Shown here one piece after another: positions 44,594 to 52,575 of a stretch of 64,000 bases of DNA. A program made the position numbers and the translations under genes. Origin of the DNA: Acidobacteriota bacterium (GTDB lineage Bacteria; Acidobacteriota; Blastocatellia; Chloracidobacteriales; Chloracidobacteriaceae); the NCBI GenBank assembly GCA_016208495.1, contig JACQXX010000095.1:1-64000 (forward strand), written 5' to 3'. The notes under the pieces are model-generated. The model had not been told where the DNA came from and searched no databases. It saw nothing but the letters and a program-made list of their open reading frames with translations. Within the stretch, counting starts at the first letter, position 1; every line of letters begins with the position of its first letter.

Positions 44594-45037
44594 ATGGTTT
44601 TCAAAATCCGAACCGAGCACCACGCCCAACGCTGTGAACTCTGCCATCAAAGCAACCAGTTTGACCCGGAGACCGGGTTTTGTTCTCGATGTTCAGAGAT
44701 TCAAAACACAGAAGTTCAACATCCACTGGCCGTACCGGAATTTCAAGTCCTGAAACAACATCGGGCAAATCTAAGGTTCAACGCCTTTTTCGCTGCCTGC
44801 TTTGGCCTGATTCTGACGATATTTTTTCTTTTTGGGACAGACGGCTTCTTACCATTGCTCTTGATCCCTCTGGTTGCTGGAGCCTGGGTCTATATTGGCC
44901 TTTTTATTGGTGGTTATCTGGCAGGTGCTGTTCCAATTGAATGTCCACAATGTCATCAGTCAGTGCTAATTCATGATCAAAATATGAAAAAGGGAGAGCC
45001 ACTTTACTGTCTTCATTGTGGAGTCAGACTTTCATAA
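44594..45037 (+). CDS. Zinc-ribbon membrane protein, CHQ family
   Basis: The protein has 147 residues from the ATG at 44594. HAQRCELCHQSNQFDPETGFCSRCS is the N-terminal ribbon. Two transmembrane segments (about 60-115) follow, then a C-terminal ribbon CPQCHQSVLIHDQNMKKGEPLYCLHCG. It is the same two-ribbon layout as 31433-31882. The next gene, an exported protein, starts 45 bp downstream. Confidence 0.8.
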   Translation: MVFKIRTEHHAQRCELCHQSNQFDPETGFCSRCSEIQNTEVQHPLAVPEFQVLKQHRANLRFNAFFAACFGLILTIFFLFGTDGFLPLLLIPLVAGAWVYIGLFIGGYLAGAVPIECPQCHQSVLIHDQNMKKGEPLYCLHCGVRLS

Positions 45038-45081
45038 AAAACTCCCGCGTCAAAGATTCCTCAGTCAAAAGGTACAATCCA

Positions 45082-45609
45082 ATGAAACACTTATTCCCTG
45101 CTTTCTGCCTTGTTTTGTTCACCGGTATTTCAATTTCAGCTCAAAAACCCAATCTCACCGCCGACGAACTGGCTTACATTCTTGGAATCACAGTTTGGCG
45201 AGTACCATCAGTTCAAAATCAGGATTGGGAATGGAGGCTCCAGGTCATTGATGCCACAGAACAAAAAATCATTGATAAACCCCTATCACTCAAAGAGTTG
45301 GACTATTCGAAAATGGCGCTGATTGCCTTACGGTTTACTGAGTCTGAAACGTTTGAAGTTACGTTAAGTCAATCATTTGGCCAGAGTCGTTTCAAACTCA
45401 AAATTGAACCTTGTTCAGAAAAAGAAAAGAAAGCTGGAGATTGCCCAGAAGCTCTGGGGAGCAATATTACGTTCTACCCCGAACCTAGATTTTTTGCGGA
45501 TGGCTCAGGTATTGTGCTGGGCGAGGTTGGTTTCATGATCAACTCTCAGGCAAAACCCAAAAAACTCATTATTTTAAAACCGTACCAGTTCCGGCGATCT
45601 TTTAATTAA
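45082..45609 (+). CDS. Exported hypothetical protein
   Basis: The protein has 175 residues from the ATG at 45082. The signal peptide is MKHLFPAFCLVLFTGISISA. The mature domain has alternating strands and a Cys pair around KIEPCSEKEKKAGDCPE. No family recognised. It is probably transcribed with the zinc-ribbon gene before it. Confidence 0.7.
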   Translation: MKHLFPAFCLVLFTGISISAQKPNLTADELAYILGITVWRVPSVQNQDWEWRLQVIDATEQKIIDKPLSLKELDYSKMALIALRFTESETFEVTLSQSFGQSRFKLKIEPCSEKEKKAGDCPEALGSNITFYPEPRFFADGSGIVLGEVGFMINSQAKPKKLIILKPYQFRRSFN

Positions 45610-45650
45610 CCGAACTCTGGGCTTCTTCTTTTTAGAATTGACTGCAGGTA

Positions 45651-45670
45651 ATACCATTTTGGAATGAAGT
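45651..45670. repeat. 20-nt exact dispersed repeat, second copy
   Basis: ATACCATTTTGGAATGAAGT is identical to 18142-18161. It lies shortly after the exported-protein gene. Confidence 0.75.
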
Positions 45671-45805
45671 GATCGTATTAGAAAACAGTCAAGTAATTCA
45701 ATCAATTGAAGTTAGTGAACTACTGACTACGATCTACTGACTACAAACTGGTATAAGATGCCGCCGCTCTAAGAGCCATCCAGTTTCCCGAAACGAGGCC
45801 CACCG

Positions 45806-46306
45806 ATGTTTTCAATGTTCCCAATTGGATTTGTTCGCTGCCAGTACACTGAAACCAAGCAGATTCCCAAAGGCTGCGGTGCCCAGCACGAAGCCGAAGG
45901 AACGCTTGAAATTCTGCCGAAATTTGAAGCCGGGTTGACTGATATTGAAGGCTTTTCACATCTGTTTGTCATTTGGGTGTTTGATCGCGTGGAAGAGTTC
46001 AACTTGATGGCCTCGCCGCCGACAGATACCCGCTCCCACGGAGTTTTTGCGACCCGTTCGCCGCAACGTCCCAATCGAATCGGATTGACGGTTGTGCAAT
46101 TGCTTGGACGTGAAGGCAACCAGTTGCACGTCAAAGGACTGGATATGCTCGATGGAACGCCAATTCTCGATCTGAAACCCTATCTTTCGAGCATTCCAAC
46201 CGACCAGTTGAAACGTGGCTGGCTGGCCGAAGCCGAGAAATCTTCGGGCTCAGGGCTTGGGGCTGAAGACTCGCAAGCTCGGGGCAATCGAAGGGATGAG
46301 GGATGA
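45806..46306 (+). CDS. trmO: TrmO-type tRNA methyltransferase with repeat-derived tail
   Basis: The 166-residue protein matches the TrmO (YaeB/TsaA) family, which N6-methylates t6A37 of threonine tRNA using SAM. Motifs are IGFVRCQYTETKQIPKG at the start, GTLEILPKFEAGLTDIEGFSHLFVIWVFDR, SHGVFATRSPQRPNRIGLTVVQLL and VKGLDMLDGTPILDLKPYL. The family is normally about 150-160 residues. Here the last ~21 residues (from about residue 146) are encoded by the CTTCAGCCC-type repeat beginning at 46241. The functional core looks complete. Confidence 0.9.
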   Translation: MFSMFPIGFVRCQYTETKQIPKGCGAQHEAEGTLEILPKFEAGLTDIEGFSHLFVIWVFDRVEEFNLMASPPTDTRSHGVFATRSPQRPNRIGLTVVQLLGREGNQLHVKGLDMLDGTPILDLKPYLSSIPTDQLKRGWLAEAEKSSGSGLGAEDSQARGNRRDEG

Positions 46307-46371
46307 AGGATGAGGGATGAAATAAAACCAATTTCTTCAGTCCGATGTCTTCAGCCCTCAGCCCCAAACCC
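46241..46371. repeat. Inverted CTTCAGCCC-type repeat overlapping the trmO 3' end
   Basis: The left arm (GGGCTCAGGGCTTGGGGCTG and following) is the last part of the TrmO frame. A core with GGGATGAGGGATGAAGGATG follows, and a complementary right arm (CTTCAGCCCTCAGCCCC) leads into a CATAAG-type MITE at 46372. Confidence 0.85.
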
Positions 46372-46510
46372 CATAAGCGCCAGGATAAGAAACCCTGTGT
46401 CCTTTCCGTTGGCATTGAACGACGTTCTTGTTGGGTTTGGGTCTCGTCCTGGCCGTGACCGTAGGCTTCGCACCACGGCTATTGAACAACGACCCTGCGG
46501 GCCTCAAACT
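46372..46510. repeat. Partial CATAAG-type MITE
   Basis: The left terminal repeat CATAAGCGCCAGGATAAG is intact at 46372-46389. The interior is that of 48692-48848 in the opposite order (TCCTTTCCGTTGGCATTGAA, then GGCTTCGCACCACGGCTATT). The right terminal repeat is missing, where the sequence runs into the LRR frame. Confidence 0.85.
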
Positions 46511-47015
46511 TCAATACGATGCCGACAAGCTGAAACAGTCATTCAATCACTTTCGGCATGTCACGCACCTTGAACTTGGCTGGGGACAATCCACCGTGAT
46601 TCCAGTTGAAATTGCCAGCCTGTCAAAACTCCAACACCTGACAATTCTAAATGTTGCGCTCAACGGGTTTCCTGAAGCAGTGCTTGAGTGTTGCTCACTT
46701 CGAGAGCTTTGCATTCGCGGCGCTGATATCCCTTTCCTTCCAGACTCTCTGGAACAACTTTCCAATCTCAAAACGTTGCACATTGGGAACTGCGGACTGG
46801 TTGAACTTCCTTCCTGTTTGAGCCGAATGTATCATCTGAAAGTCCTTGAGTTTCCTGACAACCGGCTCACCCAGATCCCGTCTTCGCTGAGTTCACTTCC
46901 AATTTTGCGCCAGTTGTTTTTGACAGGGAATCCTTTAACCAGGACTACAGTTTCAGATCTCAAGGACCAGTTTCCTCAGGCCATTGCATTCTCGATCTCT
47001 GGTGAGCACAAGTAA
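46428..47015 (+). pseudogene. Leucine-rich repeat protein, 5' end replaced by a MITE
   Basis: Residues from about 45 onward are LRR units (LTHLELGWG-like start, LQHLTILNVALNGFPEAVL, LKTLHIGNCGLVELPSCL, LKVLEFPDNRLTQIPSSL, LRQLFLTGNPLT). The first ~27 codons are MITE sequence and include GFAPRLLNNDPAGLK, a peptide that recurs wherever this element is read. The only in-frame start is a TTG inside the MITE at 46428; there is no upstream site. I read it as an LRR gene whose 5' end was lost to the insertion, with possible residual expression. Confidence 0.6.
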
Positions 47016-47143
47016 ACTGTTAGAGGCTCATCGGATAAACTGACTTGCCAAACAACTTCGCTTCAAGCATAAAGAATCAAAAGTTTGCCTCGACCTCACC
47101 TACACTGAGGAGTGTATCCAAACTCAAGGACTCCCTGACCCAT

Positions 47144-47692
47144 ATGGCATTTAGCACAGTTGCTTTTGCGGTTGATATTGAAGTGATTCGCACGGTTTAC
47201 GGTTCAAACGATCAAACATTGTATTGGACGATTGAAGAAAAATTTTCCTATGAACTTCAGCACAATGACCTCTGGTTTGAAGAGGAAATTCAGCGCGGGG
47301 CCATCACGTTGCGCGATGCACTGGTGCACATCATTGAAGGCAGACCCCTGGAGAACCCGGCGACGGCGTTTCAGTATGGATATGCTGTCGAACTCCTGTG
47401 CAAACACTTCGGTCATTTTTTAGAAGGCGATGGCCTGATTAACCGGATTGTTGACCTTGAAATCCAAACGGCAATCCTTCAATCAGGAATACCAATCCCG
47501 GTTCCGCCACCACCGGATATTCCAATTATCGGGCATCTGAATTCAGAACAGGTCATTGACGAGTACATCCATCTCAAAGAACAAAGCCTGATCCATCCAG
47601 ATCAATACATTGAAGATGCCCGCCAGGAATTTCGATCTTTTCTGCGACAGGCGCACGAAAAAGGGCTCGGGTTGGTTTCTTTTACCTATTAA
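47144..47692 (+). CDS. DUF7691-like protein
   Basis: The protein has 182 residues from the ATG at 47144; the longer frame from 47045 lacks a good site. It starts FSTVAFAVDIEVIRTVYGSNDQTLYWTIEEKF, which resembles the DUF7691 family of immunity-like proteins. The rest includes ITLRDALVHIIEGRP and FQYGYAVELLCKHFG. Name and role are low-certainty. Confidence 0.65.
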   Translation: MAFSTVAFAVDIEVIRTVYGSNDQTLYWTIEEKFSYELQHNDLWFEEEIQRGAITLRDALVHIIEGRPLENPATAFQYGYAVELLCKHFGHFLEGDGLINRIVDLEIQTAILQSGIPIPVPPPPDIPIIGHLNSEQVIDEYIHLKEQSLIHPDQYIEDARQEFRSFLRQAHEKGLGLVSFTY

Positions 47693-47725
47693 AATCTTCC
47701 ACATCAATTCTTTCAGGAAAGGCAC

Positions 47726-48589
47726 ATGACGATTCACCTTCGTCCGATCACACCAGCGGATGCCGAAAACTGCGGGCGCATCATTTTCGAAGCCTTCAAG
47801 GGAATTGCCGACCAGCACAATTTTCGACCGGATTTCCCGTCGGTTGAATTTGCCACCCAGTTTGCCAGCGCCTTTATCAACAGTCCGACGACGTTTGGTG
47901 TCGCGGCTGAACTTGATGGGGTGTTTGTCGGGTCAAATTTTTTATCCGAAGACGACGCTATTCGGGGCGTTGGGCCAATTACGATTGATCCACAGTGTCA
48001 GGCACGCGGGATTGGCCGAAAGCTGATGCAGGCCGTGATTGATCGAGGCCGCGATGCCATTGGAATTCGGCTGGTTCAGGATGCCTTCAACACGGCCTCG
48101 ATATCGCTCTATACCAGCCTTGGATTTGATATCAAAGAACCGCTGGTCATGATTGAAGGCCAGATCCAGGCTGACCTTCCGGCTGGAGTTGAAGTCCGAC
48201 GACTCACCGCTGACGACCTTGATGCCTGCGCCGCACTTTGCCACAGCATCCACAGCATTGAACGCACCAACGAACTCCGCCATATGCCGCCAATGTTTCC
48301 GTCATTTGCGGCGTTTCGGAATGGACGATTGGTCGCCTATACCTCATCACCACATTTCTGGCCGCTCAATCACGGCGTCGCTGAAACAACCGAAGACATG
48401 CAGGCGCTCTTGATTGGCACTTCCCAAATTGTGCCCCAACCATTGTCCTTCCTGATTCCAATCCGTCAATCGGCCTTGTTTCGCTGGTGTCTTGGTCAGG
48501 GAATGCGCGTTATCAAACCGATGAACCTGATGGCCATGGGCGAATACCACGAACCACGCGGATGTTTTCTGCCGTCAGTTGGATATTAG
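47726..48589 (+). CDS. GNAT family acetyltransferase (two GNAT domains)
   Basis: In the 287-residue protein the first domain (about 1-150) has GVGPITIDPQCQARGIGRKLMQAVIDRG, with the Q-x-R-G-x-G/A acetyl-CoA loop, and ends SISLYTSLGFDIKEPLV. A second, degenerate GNAT-like domain (about 160-285) has VRRLTADDLDACAALCHSIHSIERTNELR but no clear CoA loop. This build matches two-domain GNATs in which only the N-terminal half is catalytic. Repeat sequence starts right at its stop codon. Confidence 0.88.
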   Translation: MTIHLRPITPADAENCGRIIFEAFKGIADQHNFRPDFPSVEFATQFASAFINSPTTFGVAAELDGVFVGSNFLSEDDAIRGVGPITIDPQCQARGIGRKLMQAVIDRGRDAIGIRLVQDAFNTASISLYTSLGFDIKEPLVMIEGQIQADLPAGVEVRRLTADDLDACAALCHSIHSIERTNELRHMPPMFPSFAAFRNGRLVAYTSSPHFWPLNHGVAETTEDMQALLIGTSQIVPQPLSFLIPIRQSALFRWCLGQGMRVIKPMNLMAMGEYHEPRGCFLPSVGY

Positions 48590-48691
48590 GGCTCGGGGCG
48601 GAAGACTTCGGGTTGAAGAAATCGGGCTAAAGAAAACGGGCTGAAGAAGTCGGAATCGGGTTGAATCCCCATGTTCTTCAGCCCTTAACCC
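48590..48691. repeat. Inverted CTTCAGCCC-type repeat
   Basis: Left-arm units (GGGCTCGGGGCGGAAGACTT, GGGCTGAAGAAG) are followed by a short core and the complementary TTCTTCAGCCC. It begins immediately after the GNAT stop and ends where the MITE starts. Confidence 0.8.
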
Positions 48692-48848
48692 CATAAGCGC
48701 CAGGATAAGGATTTCAGGCCCGGAGGGTCGTCGTTTAATAGCCGTGGTGCGAAGCCCACGGCCACGGCCAGGACGGAACCCAAACCCAACAAGAACGTCA
48801 TTCAATACCAACGGAAAGGGCACGGGCTTTCTTATCCTGGCGCTTATG
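48692..48848. mobile_element. Complete 157-bp MITE with perfect 18-bp TIRs
   Basis: CATAAGCGCCAGGATAAG at 48692-48709 is the exact complement of CTTATCCTGGCGCTTATG at 48831-48848. The interior holds a CCGTGG...CCACGG-type hairpin segment and AACGTCATTCAATACCAACG. Partial relatives lie at 39565-39631, 39885-39955, 46372-46510 and 58407-58483. It has no coding capacity. The stretch 48849-49119 after it shows no gene. Confidence 0.9.
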
Positions 48849-49119
48849 GCCCTATAGCCCAATCTCTGATGTTATGTGGAACACATCTCTTTTGGGAAAC
48901 GATCTCAGCCGTGGATCAGTTGTTGCGGTCTCACCTGTGAATCACGACGAGCAACCTTCAAACTACACTGTTATATTTCCATCAGATTACACGGGTGTAT
49001 TTACTTTTGATTGAATCAGTTGAAACAAGATAGACTGGCTTCAATCACATGCATTCCAGTGCTAGTATGTCACCAGGGTTGAGATTTCCTTAATCATCCC
49101 CGCTCATGTCGAGGCAAGC

Positions 49120-49713
49120 ATGGATGACATCATTAATTCAGTCGCAGACCCAATTTTTGTGAAAAATCGTGAGCATCGGTTTGTCTTGCTCAATAATGCG
49201 TTTTGTGATTTTAGCGGTCATTCACGCGAGAAAATGCTGGGAAAAACAGACTTCGACTTTTTCCCAGCTCACCAGGCTCAAATATTTCAGGATAAAGATG
49301 AAGAAGTCTTCTTAACCGGTATAGAAAATGTCAATCAAGAGGAACTAACCGACCGGGACGGCAACACTCATATCATCATTACGAAGAAAACACTCCATAT
49401 CAGCCCAAACGGTGACCCCTTTCTGGTCGGTGTGATCCGCGATGTGACCGAACTCAAACGCATTGAGCGCGAGCGTGAGGAACTGATCCAAAAGCTCCAG
49501 ACAGCACTTGATGAAGTCAAACTGCTCCAAGGATTTTTGCCGATTTGCTCTTACTGTAAAAAGATCCGACAGGATGAAAATTACTGGCAGCAAATTGAGC
49601 AATATATTTTTGATCATCTCGGGACACAGTTTAGCCATAGTATTTGCCCCGATTGCTTTACCAATATTGCTCAAAAAGAACTGGAGCAACTTCGACAGAA
49701 ATTCAAAAGATGA
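49120..49713 (+). CDS. PAS domain protein with C-terminal Cys motif
   Basis: In the 197-residue protein, residues 1-112 form a PAS domain (NSVADPIFVKNREHRFVLLN, LGKTDFDFFPAHQAQIF, VGVIRDVTELKR). A coiled-coil helix follows (about 113-137). It then ends with LPICSYCKKIRQDENYWQQI, FSHSICPDCF with C143, C146, C176 and C179, a zinc- or cofactor-binding end found on PAS and response-regulator proteins. There is no kinase or output domain, so it may act through protein contact. GAGG precedes the ATG. Confidence 0.88.
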   Translation: MDDIINSVADPIFVKNREHRFVLLNNAFCDFSGHSREKMLGKTDFDFFPAHQAQIFQDKDEEVFLTGIENVNQEELTDRDGNTHIIITKKTLHISPNGDPFLVGVIRDVTELKRIEREREELIQKLQTALDEVKLLQGFLPICSYCKKIRQDENYWQQIEQYIFDHLGTQFSHSICPDCFTNIAQKELEQLRQKFKR

Positions 49714-49817
49714 GGGTTCCGGGTTTTCGGAAGGGATGAGGGATGAAGGATGAGGGATGAAAAAATCACCCTGTCACCTTGTCAGTCGGTCATCTTGTCA
49801 GGGGTCCGGGTTTTCGA
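49714..49817. repeat. Mixed repeat patch (GGGTTCC, GGGATGAA, GTCACCTTGTCA)
   Basis: GGGTTCCGGGTTTTCGGA follows directly on the PAS stop. Then GGGATGAGGGATGAAGGATG units, a CACCCTGTCACCTTGTCAG string and a second GGGTTTTCGA follow. Four repeat families meet here within 104 bp. Confidence 0.8.
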
Positions 49818-49860
49818 TGAGTTTCAAAAAATCCATCCTGAATGGTGTTTGAGGAAACGC

Positions 49861-50343
49861 ATGATGTTGATTCGAGATATGCGCTCTGATGAAATTGAAT
49901 TGGTCTCAGATTTGGCTCTCAGATCCTTCTCAACCTTTATCGCTCCTGGATTAACCCAGGAAGGTCAAACAGAAATCCTTCATTTTGCAAATGCTGAAAA
50001 CCTGGCTGAACGCCACGCCGCTGGACATTTCACACTTGTGGCTGAAATAGACACAGTGTTGGCCGGAATGATCCAGGTCCGTTGTCCCAGCCACGTCCTG
50101 ATGCTTTATGTTGACGAACAGTTCCACCGCCGCGGCATTGCCCAGCACCTGATGCAATCGGCTGTCGAACGCATTCGCCTTGAGTTCCCTGAAGTTGAAC
50201 TCGTCACGGTCAATTCTTCGACCTATGCTGTCACTGCCTATCGTCGAATGGGGTTTGAAGCCATCAGCGAAGAACTCTGTACAGGCGGTGTGGTTTATAC
50301 CCCAATGGTACTGCGACTCCACCCAATCAAAATAACTGGATGA
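49861..50343 (+). CDS. GNAT family N-acetyltransferase
   Basis: The protein has 160 residues from the ATG at 49861 (ATGATG, with GAGGAA upstream). The core HVLMLYVDEQFHRRGIAQHLMQSAVERI has the R-R-G-I-A acetyl-CoA loop and is followed by VNSSTYAVTAYRRMGFEAISEE. The family acetylates small molecules or proteins; the acceptor is unknown. The stop overlaps the ATG of the next gene. Confidence 0.9.
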   Translation: MMLIRDMRSDEIELVSDLALRSFSTFIAPGLTQEGQTEILHFANAENLAERHAAGHFTLVAEIDTVLAGMIQVRCPSHVLMLYVDEQFHRRGIAQHLMQSAVERIRLEFPEVELVTVNSSTYAVTAYRRMGFEAISEELCTGGVVYTPMVLRLHPIKITG

Positions 50344-50789
50344 CAACCCTGAACCCTGAACCCCGAACCCTAAACCCTGCCTTCCCTCTCCGGAACCGCC
50401 TCTGGTACTTTGGGTTCTTCTGCCTGGTTATTGTGGCTGGTTTGGCATCTCGCCGGTTTGGGCCGATCCTTCCAAAGGTTATCGCGGCTTATGCTGGAGA
50501 TACGCTCTGGGCACTGATGGTTTTTCTGGGCTTTGGAATGCTCTGGCCCAAACGATCAACTTTGTGGCTGGCGGTGATGGCGGCTGGATTTTCCTACCTG
50601 ATTGAATTCAGCCAGATTTACCACGCACCATGGATTGACGCGATTCGGCAAAACCGCCTGGGTGGGTTGGTGCTCGGACGCGGCTTTTTATGGAGCGATC
50701 TTGTCTGCTACAGCATCGGCATCCTGATTGGTTTTGGATTAGAGACCATTTGGAGTAAGATGCGGGCCAATCACCATAATTCCCCCTGA
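50340..50789 (+). CDS. DUF2809 family membrane protein with repeat-encoded N-terminus
   Basis: The 149-residue protein has four hydrophobic helices and SYLIEFSQIYHAPWIDAIRQNRLGGLVLGRGFLWSDLVCYSIGI, the DUF2809 pattern. The ATG is in ATGA overlapping the GNAT stop. The first ~14 codons (TTLNPEPRTLNPA) are read from a CCCTGAA/CCCCGAA array of about five units at 50344-50380. No other in-frame start precedes the membrane domain, so the repeat appears to supply the start region. Function unknown. Confidence 0.85.
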   Translation: MTTLNPEPRTLNPAFPLRNRLWYFGFFCLVIVAGLASRRFGPILPKVIAAYAGDTLWALMVFLGFGMLWPKRSTLWLAVMAAGFSYLIEFSQIYHAPWIDAIRQNRLGGLVLGRGFLWSDLVCYSIGILIGFGLETIWSKMRANHHNSP

Positions 50790-50864
50790 TGACAGTTCTC
50801 TCCATCTGAGTTTTCCCAATCATATCAGTGGTTTATCCGCTTTCTTCAGGAAAGGAAACGTGCG

Positions 50865-51791
50865 ATGAAATTAACTATTTCCAATGTACTCAACCAGCGT
50901 TTCTGTATCATTGGACTGCTTGTCCTTGTGTTTGTGGTGCCATTTGCGGGGTTGATTCCAGCCGCAGCTCAAACCTCAGCCAGCGGAGGAAGTATGGTCA
51001 AAAAACACGCCCAATTCAGCTCAAAACTGATTGATCCCCGTGACGTAGACGTGTGGCTGCCGCCAGGCTATGAAACTGATAAAAATAAACGCTATCCAGT
51101 GCTCTACATGCACGACGGGCAGAACGTGTTTGACCCAAAGACGTCGTACGGTGGTGTTGATTGGGGTGTGGACGAAACCATGGACCGGTTAATTCGAGAG
51201 AAGAAAATTCGCCCGGCCATTGTGGTCGGCATCTGGAATAGCCCCAAACGCTATGCGGAATATATGCCCCAAAAGGCGGCCAAAGATCCGGATACCGCCC
51301 ACCTGAAAAATATTCCAATCAATGCCACCGGCCCGATTGTGTCGGACAACTATCTCAAATTTCTGGTTACTGAACTCAAACCCTTTATTGATGCTAATTA
51401 CCGGACACTGACCGACCGTAAAAACACTTTCATTATGGGTTCGAGTATGGGCGGGTTGATTTCGGCCTACGCCATTAGCGAATACCCAAACGTCTTTGGT
51501 GGTGCGGGCTGCGTTTCAACCCACTGGCCAGCCGGTGAAGGGGCGATGATTGAGTATTTGAAAAACCATCTCCCTGACCCGCGTACGCATAAGATTTATT
51601 TCGACTATGGCACCGCCACGCTGGATTCAACCTATGAACCATTCCAATTGAAAATGGATGAAGTCATGAAACAACGAGGCTACCAAACCGGGAAAAACTG
51701 GATTACCAGAAAGTTTGAAGGTGCCGAGCATTCAGAAAAATCCTGGCGCGAGCGGGTTGATATTCCGCTGGTGTTTTTAATTGGGAAATAA
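50865..51791 (+). CDS. Exported esterase (esterase D / enterochelin esterase-like)
   Basis: The 308-residue protein has a signal peptide at residues 1-36 (RFCIIGLLVLVFVVPFAG). The catalytic domain has VWLPPGYETDKNKRYPVLYMHDGQNVFD, the elbow GSSMGG with its Ser near residue 190, and a C-terminal EGAEHSEKSW supplying the histidine. The acidic residue is less certain. Such proteins hydrolyse esters of carbohydrate or siderophore. Two short hairpins lie downstream. Confidence 0.92.
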   Translation: MKLTISNVLNQRFCIIGLLVLVFVVPFAGLIPAAAQTSASGGSMVKKHAQFSSKLIDPRDVDVWLPPGYETDKNKRYPVLYMHDGQNVFDPKTSYGGVDWGVDETMDRLIREKKIRPAIVVGIWNSPKRYAEYMPQKAAKDPDTAHLKNIPINATGPIVSDNYLKFLVTELKPFIDANYRTLTDRKNTFIMGSSMGGLISAYAISEYPNVFGGAGCVSTHWPAGEGAMIEYLKNHLPDPRTHKIYFDYGTATLDSTYEPFQLKMDEVMKQRGYQTGKNWITRKFEGAEHSEKSWRERVDIPLVFLIGK

Positions 51792-52104
51792 AGAGCTTCT
51801 CTTTTTGAGCGTTTTTCACGCTCGAACACCAATTCAGCAAGACACGATTTGAAGTGAAATAAGCCTGTTCTCAGTTGAAAAATCTGGTCGTACCCTCTAT
51901 TCTCTGCTGACTCAAGCGTGGCCGATTTAGTCAGCCACATATACCAATCAAGCCAGACAGGGAGATCAGCCCAAAATTTACACAGAACGAACCCAACTGC
52001 TAATTATGCAGTTGGATTCGAGTTGTCTTGTTCAAGCTTCAGGACTGGTTGAACTTCTGGGTAATCAAGCGTTGACGACGCAACTTTTGTTCGAGAGGAA
52101 CTCT
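51792..52104. other. Gene-free 313 bp with one short hairpin
   Basis: GAGCGTTTTTCACGCTC near 51812-51830 is a hairpin with no T-tract, so it is only a possible terminator. The rest shows no gene or repeat; AGAGGAA precedes the next ATG. Confidence 0.5.
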
Positions 52105-52509
52105 ATGAAAACACTTCACTTACGCTTGAAAGCATCTCGTGCTTTGTTTGCAGGAATCTGTTTGTCGGTCTTTTTGTTTTCGGCCTGTGGGGCCGTTCCG
52201 GATCCAAATGCGCCTCATGTTCCAAAAAACCAGACTGAAACCAACATTATGAATATGTTGCACAAATTTCTGGATGCGAAAATCGCTGGCAAAACTGATA
52301 ACCAACAAACCTGCACCGAGGGTACGGCGCTCAATGAATTGGACGTGAAATCGTACACGGTCACGAGTATCAAAAATGAAGAAGCCCACGCTATCGTGAT
52401 GATTACCGACAGCAAGGGGACCAAACAACCCTACCGTTTTCGATTGATGGCGGCTGACGTTCGAAACGGGGTTTACTGCATTATGTCCTGGTCACCGGAA
52501 AAGACGTAA
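52105..52509 (+). CDS. Small predicted lipoprotein
   Basis: The protein has 134 residues from the ATG at 52105, with AGAGGAAC upstream. The leader is LFAGICLSVFLFSAC with a lipobox (F-S-A-C) giving a lipid-modified Cys near residue 28. The mature part has a second Cys (QQTCTEG) and a mixed fold (VTSIKNEEAHAIVMITDSKGTKQPYRFRL). No family recognised. A good terminator follows. Confidence 0.78.
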   Translation: MKTLHLRLKASRALFAGICLSVFLFSACGAVPDPNAPHVPKNQTETNIMNMLHKFLDAKIAGKTDNQQTCTEGTALNELDVKSYTVTSIKNEEAHAIVMITDSKGTKQPYRFRLMAADVRNGVYCIMSWSPEKT

Positions 52510-52526
52510 CTGGCTGATGACGTCTG

Positions 52527-52565
52527 GCAAGGAGCGACATGGATTGAGGCTCGCTCCTTGCTTTT
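52527..52565 (+). terminator. Rho-independent terminator of the lipoprotein gene
   Basis: GCAAGGAGCGA pairs with TCGCTCCTTGC, followed by TTTT. The stem is 11 bp. It lies between convergent genes, so it may also serve the minus strand. Confidence 0.88.
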
Positions 52566-52575
52566 GAAAAGCTGA

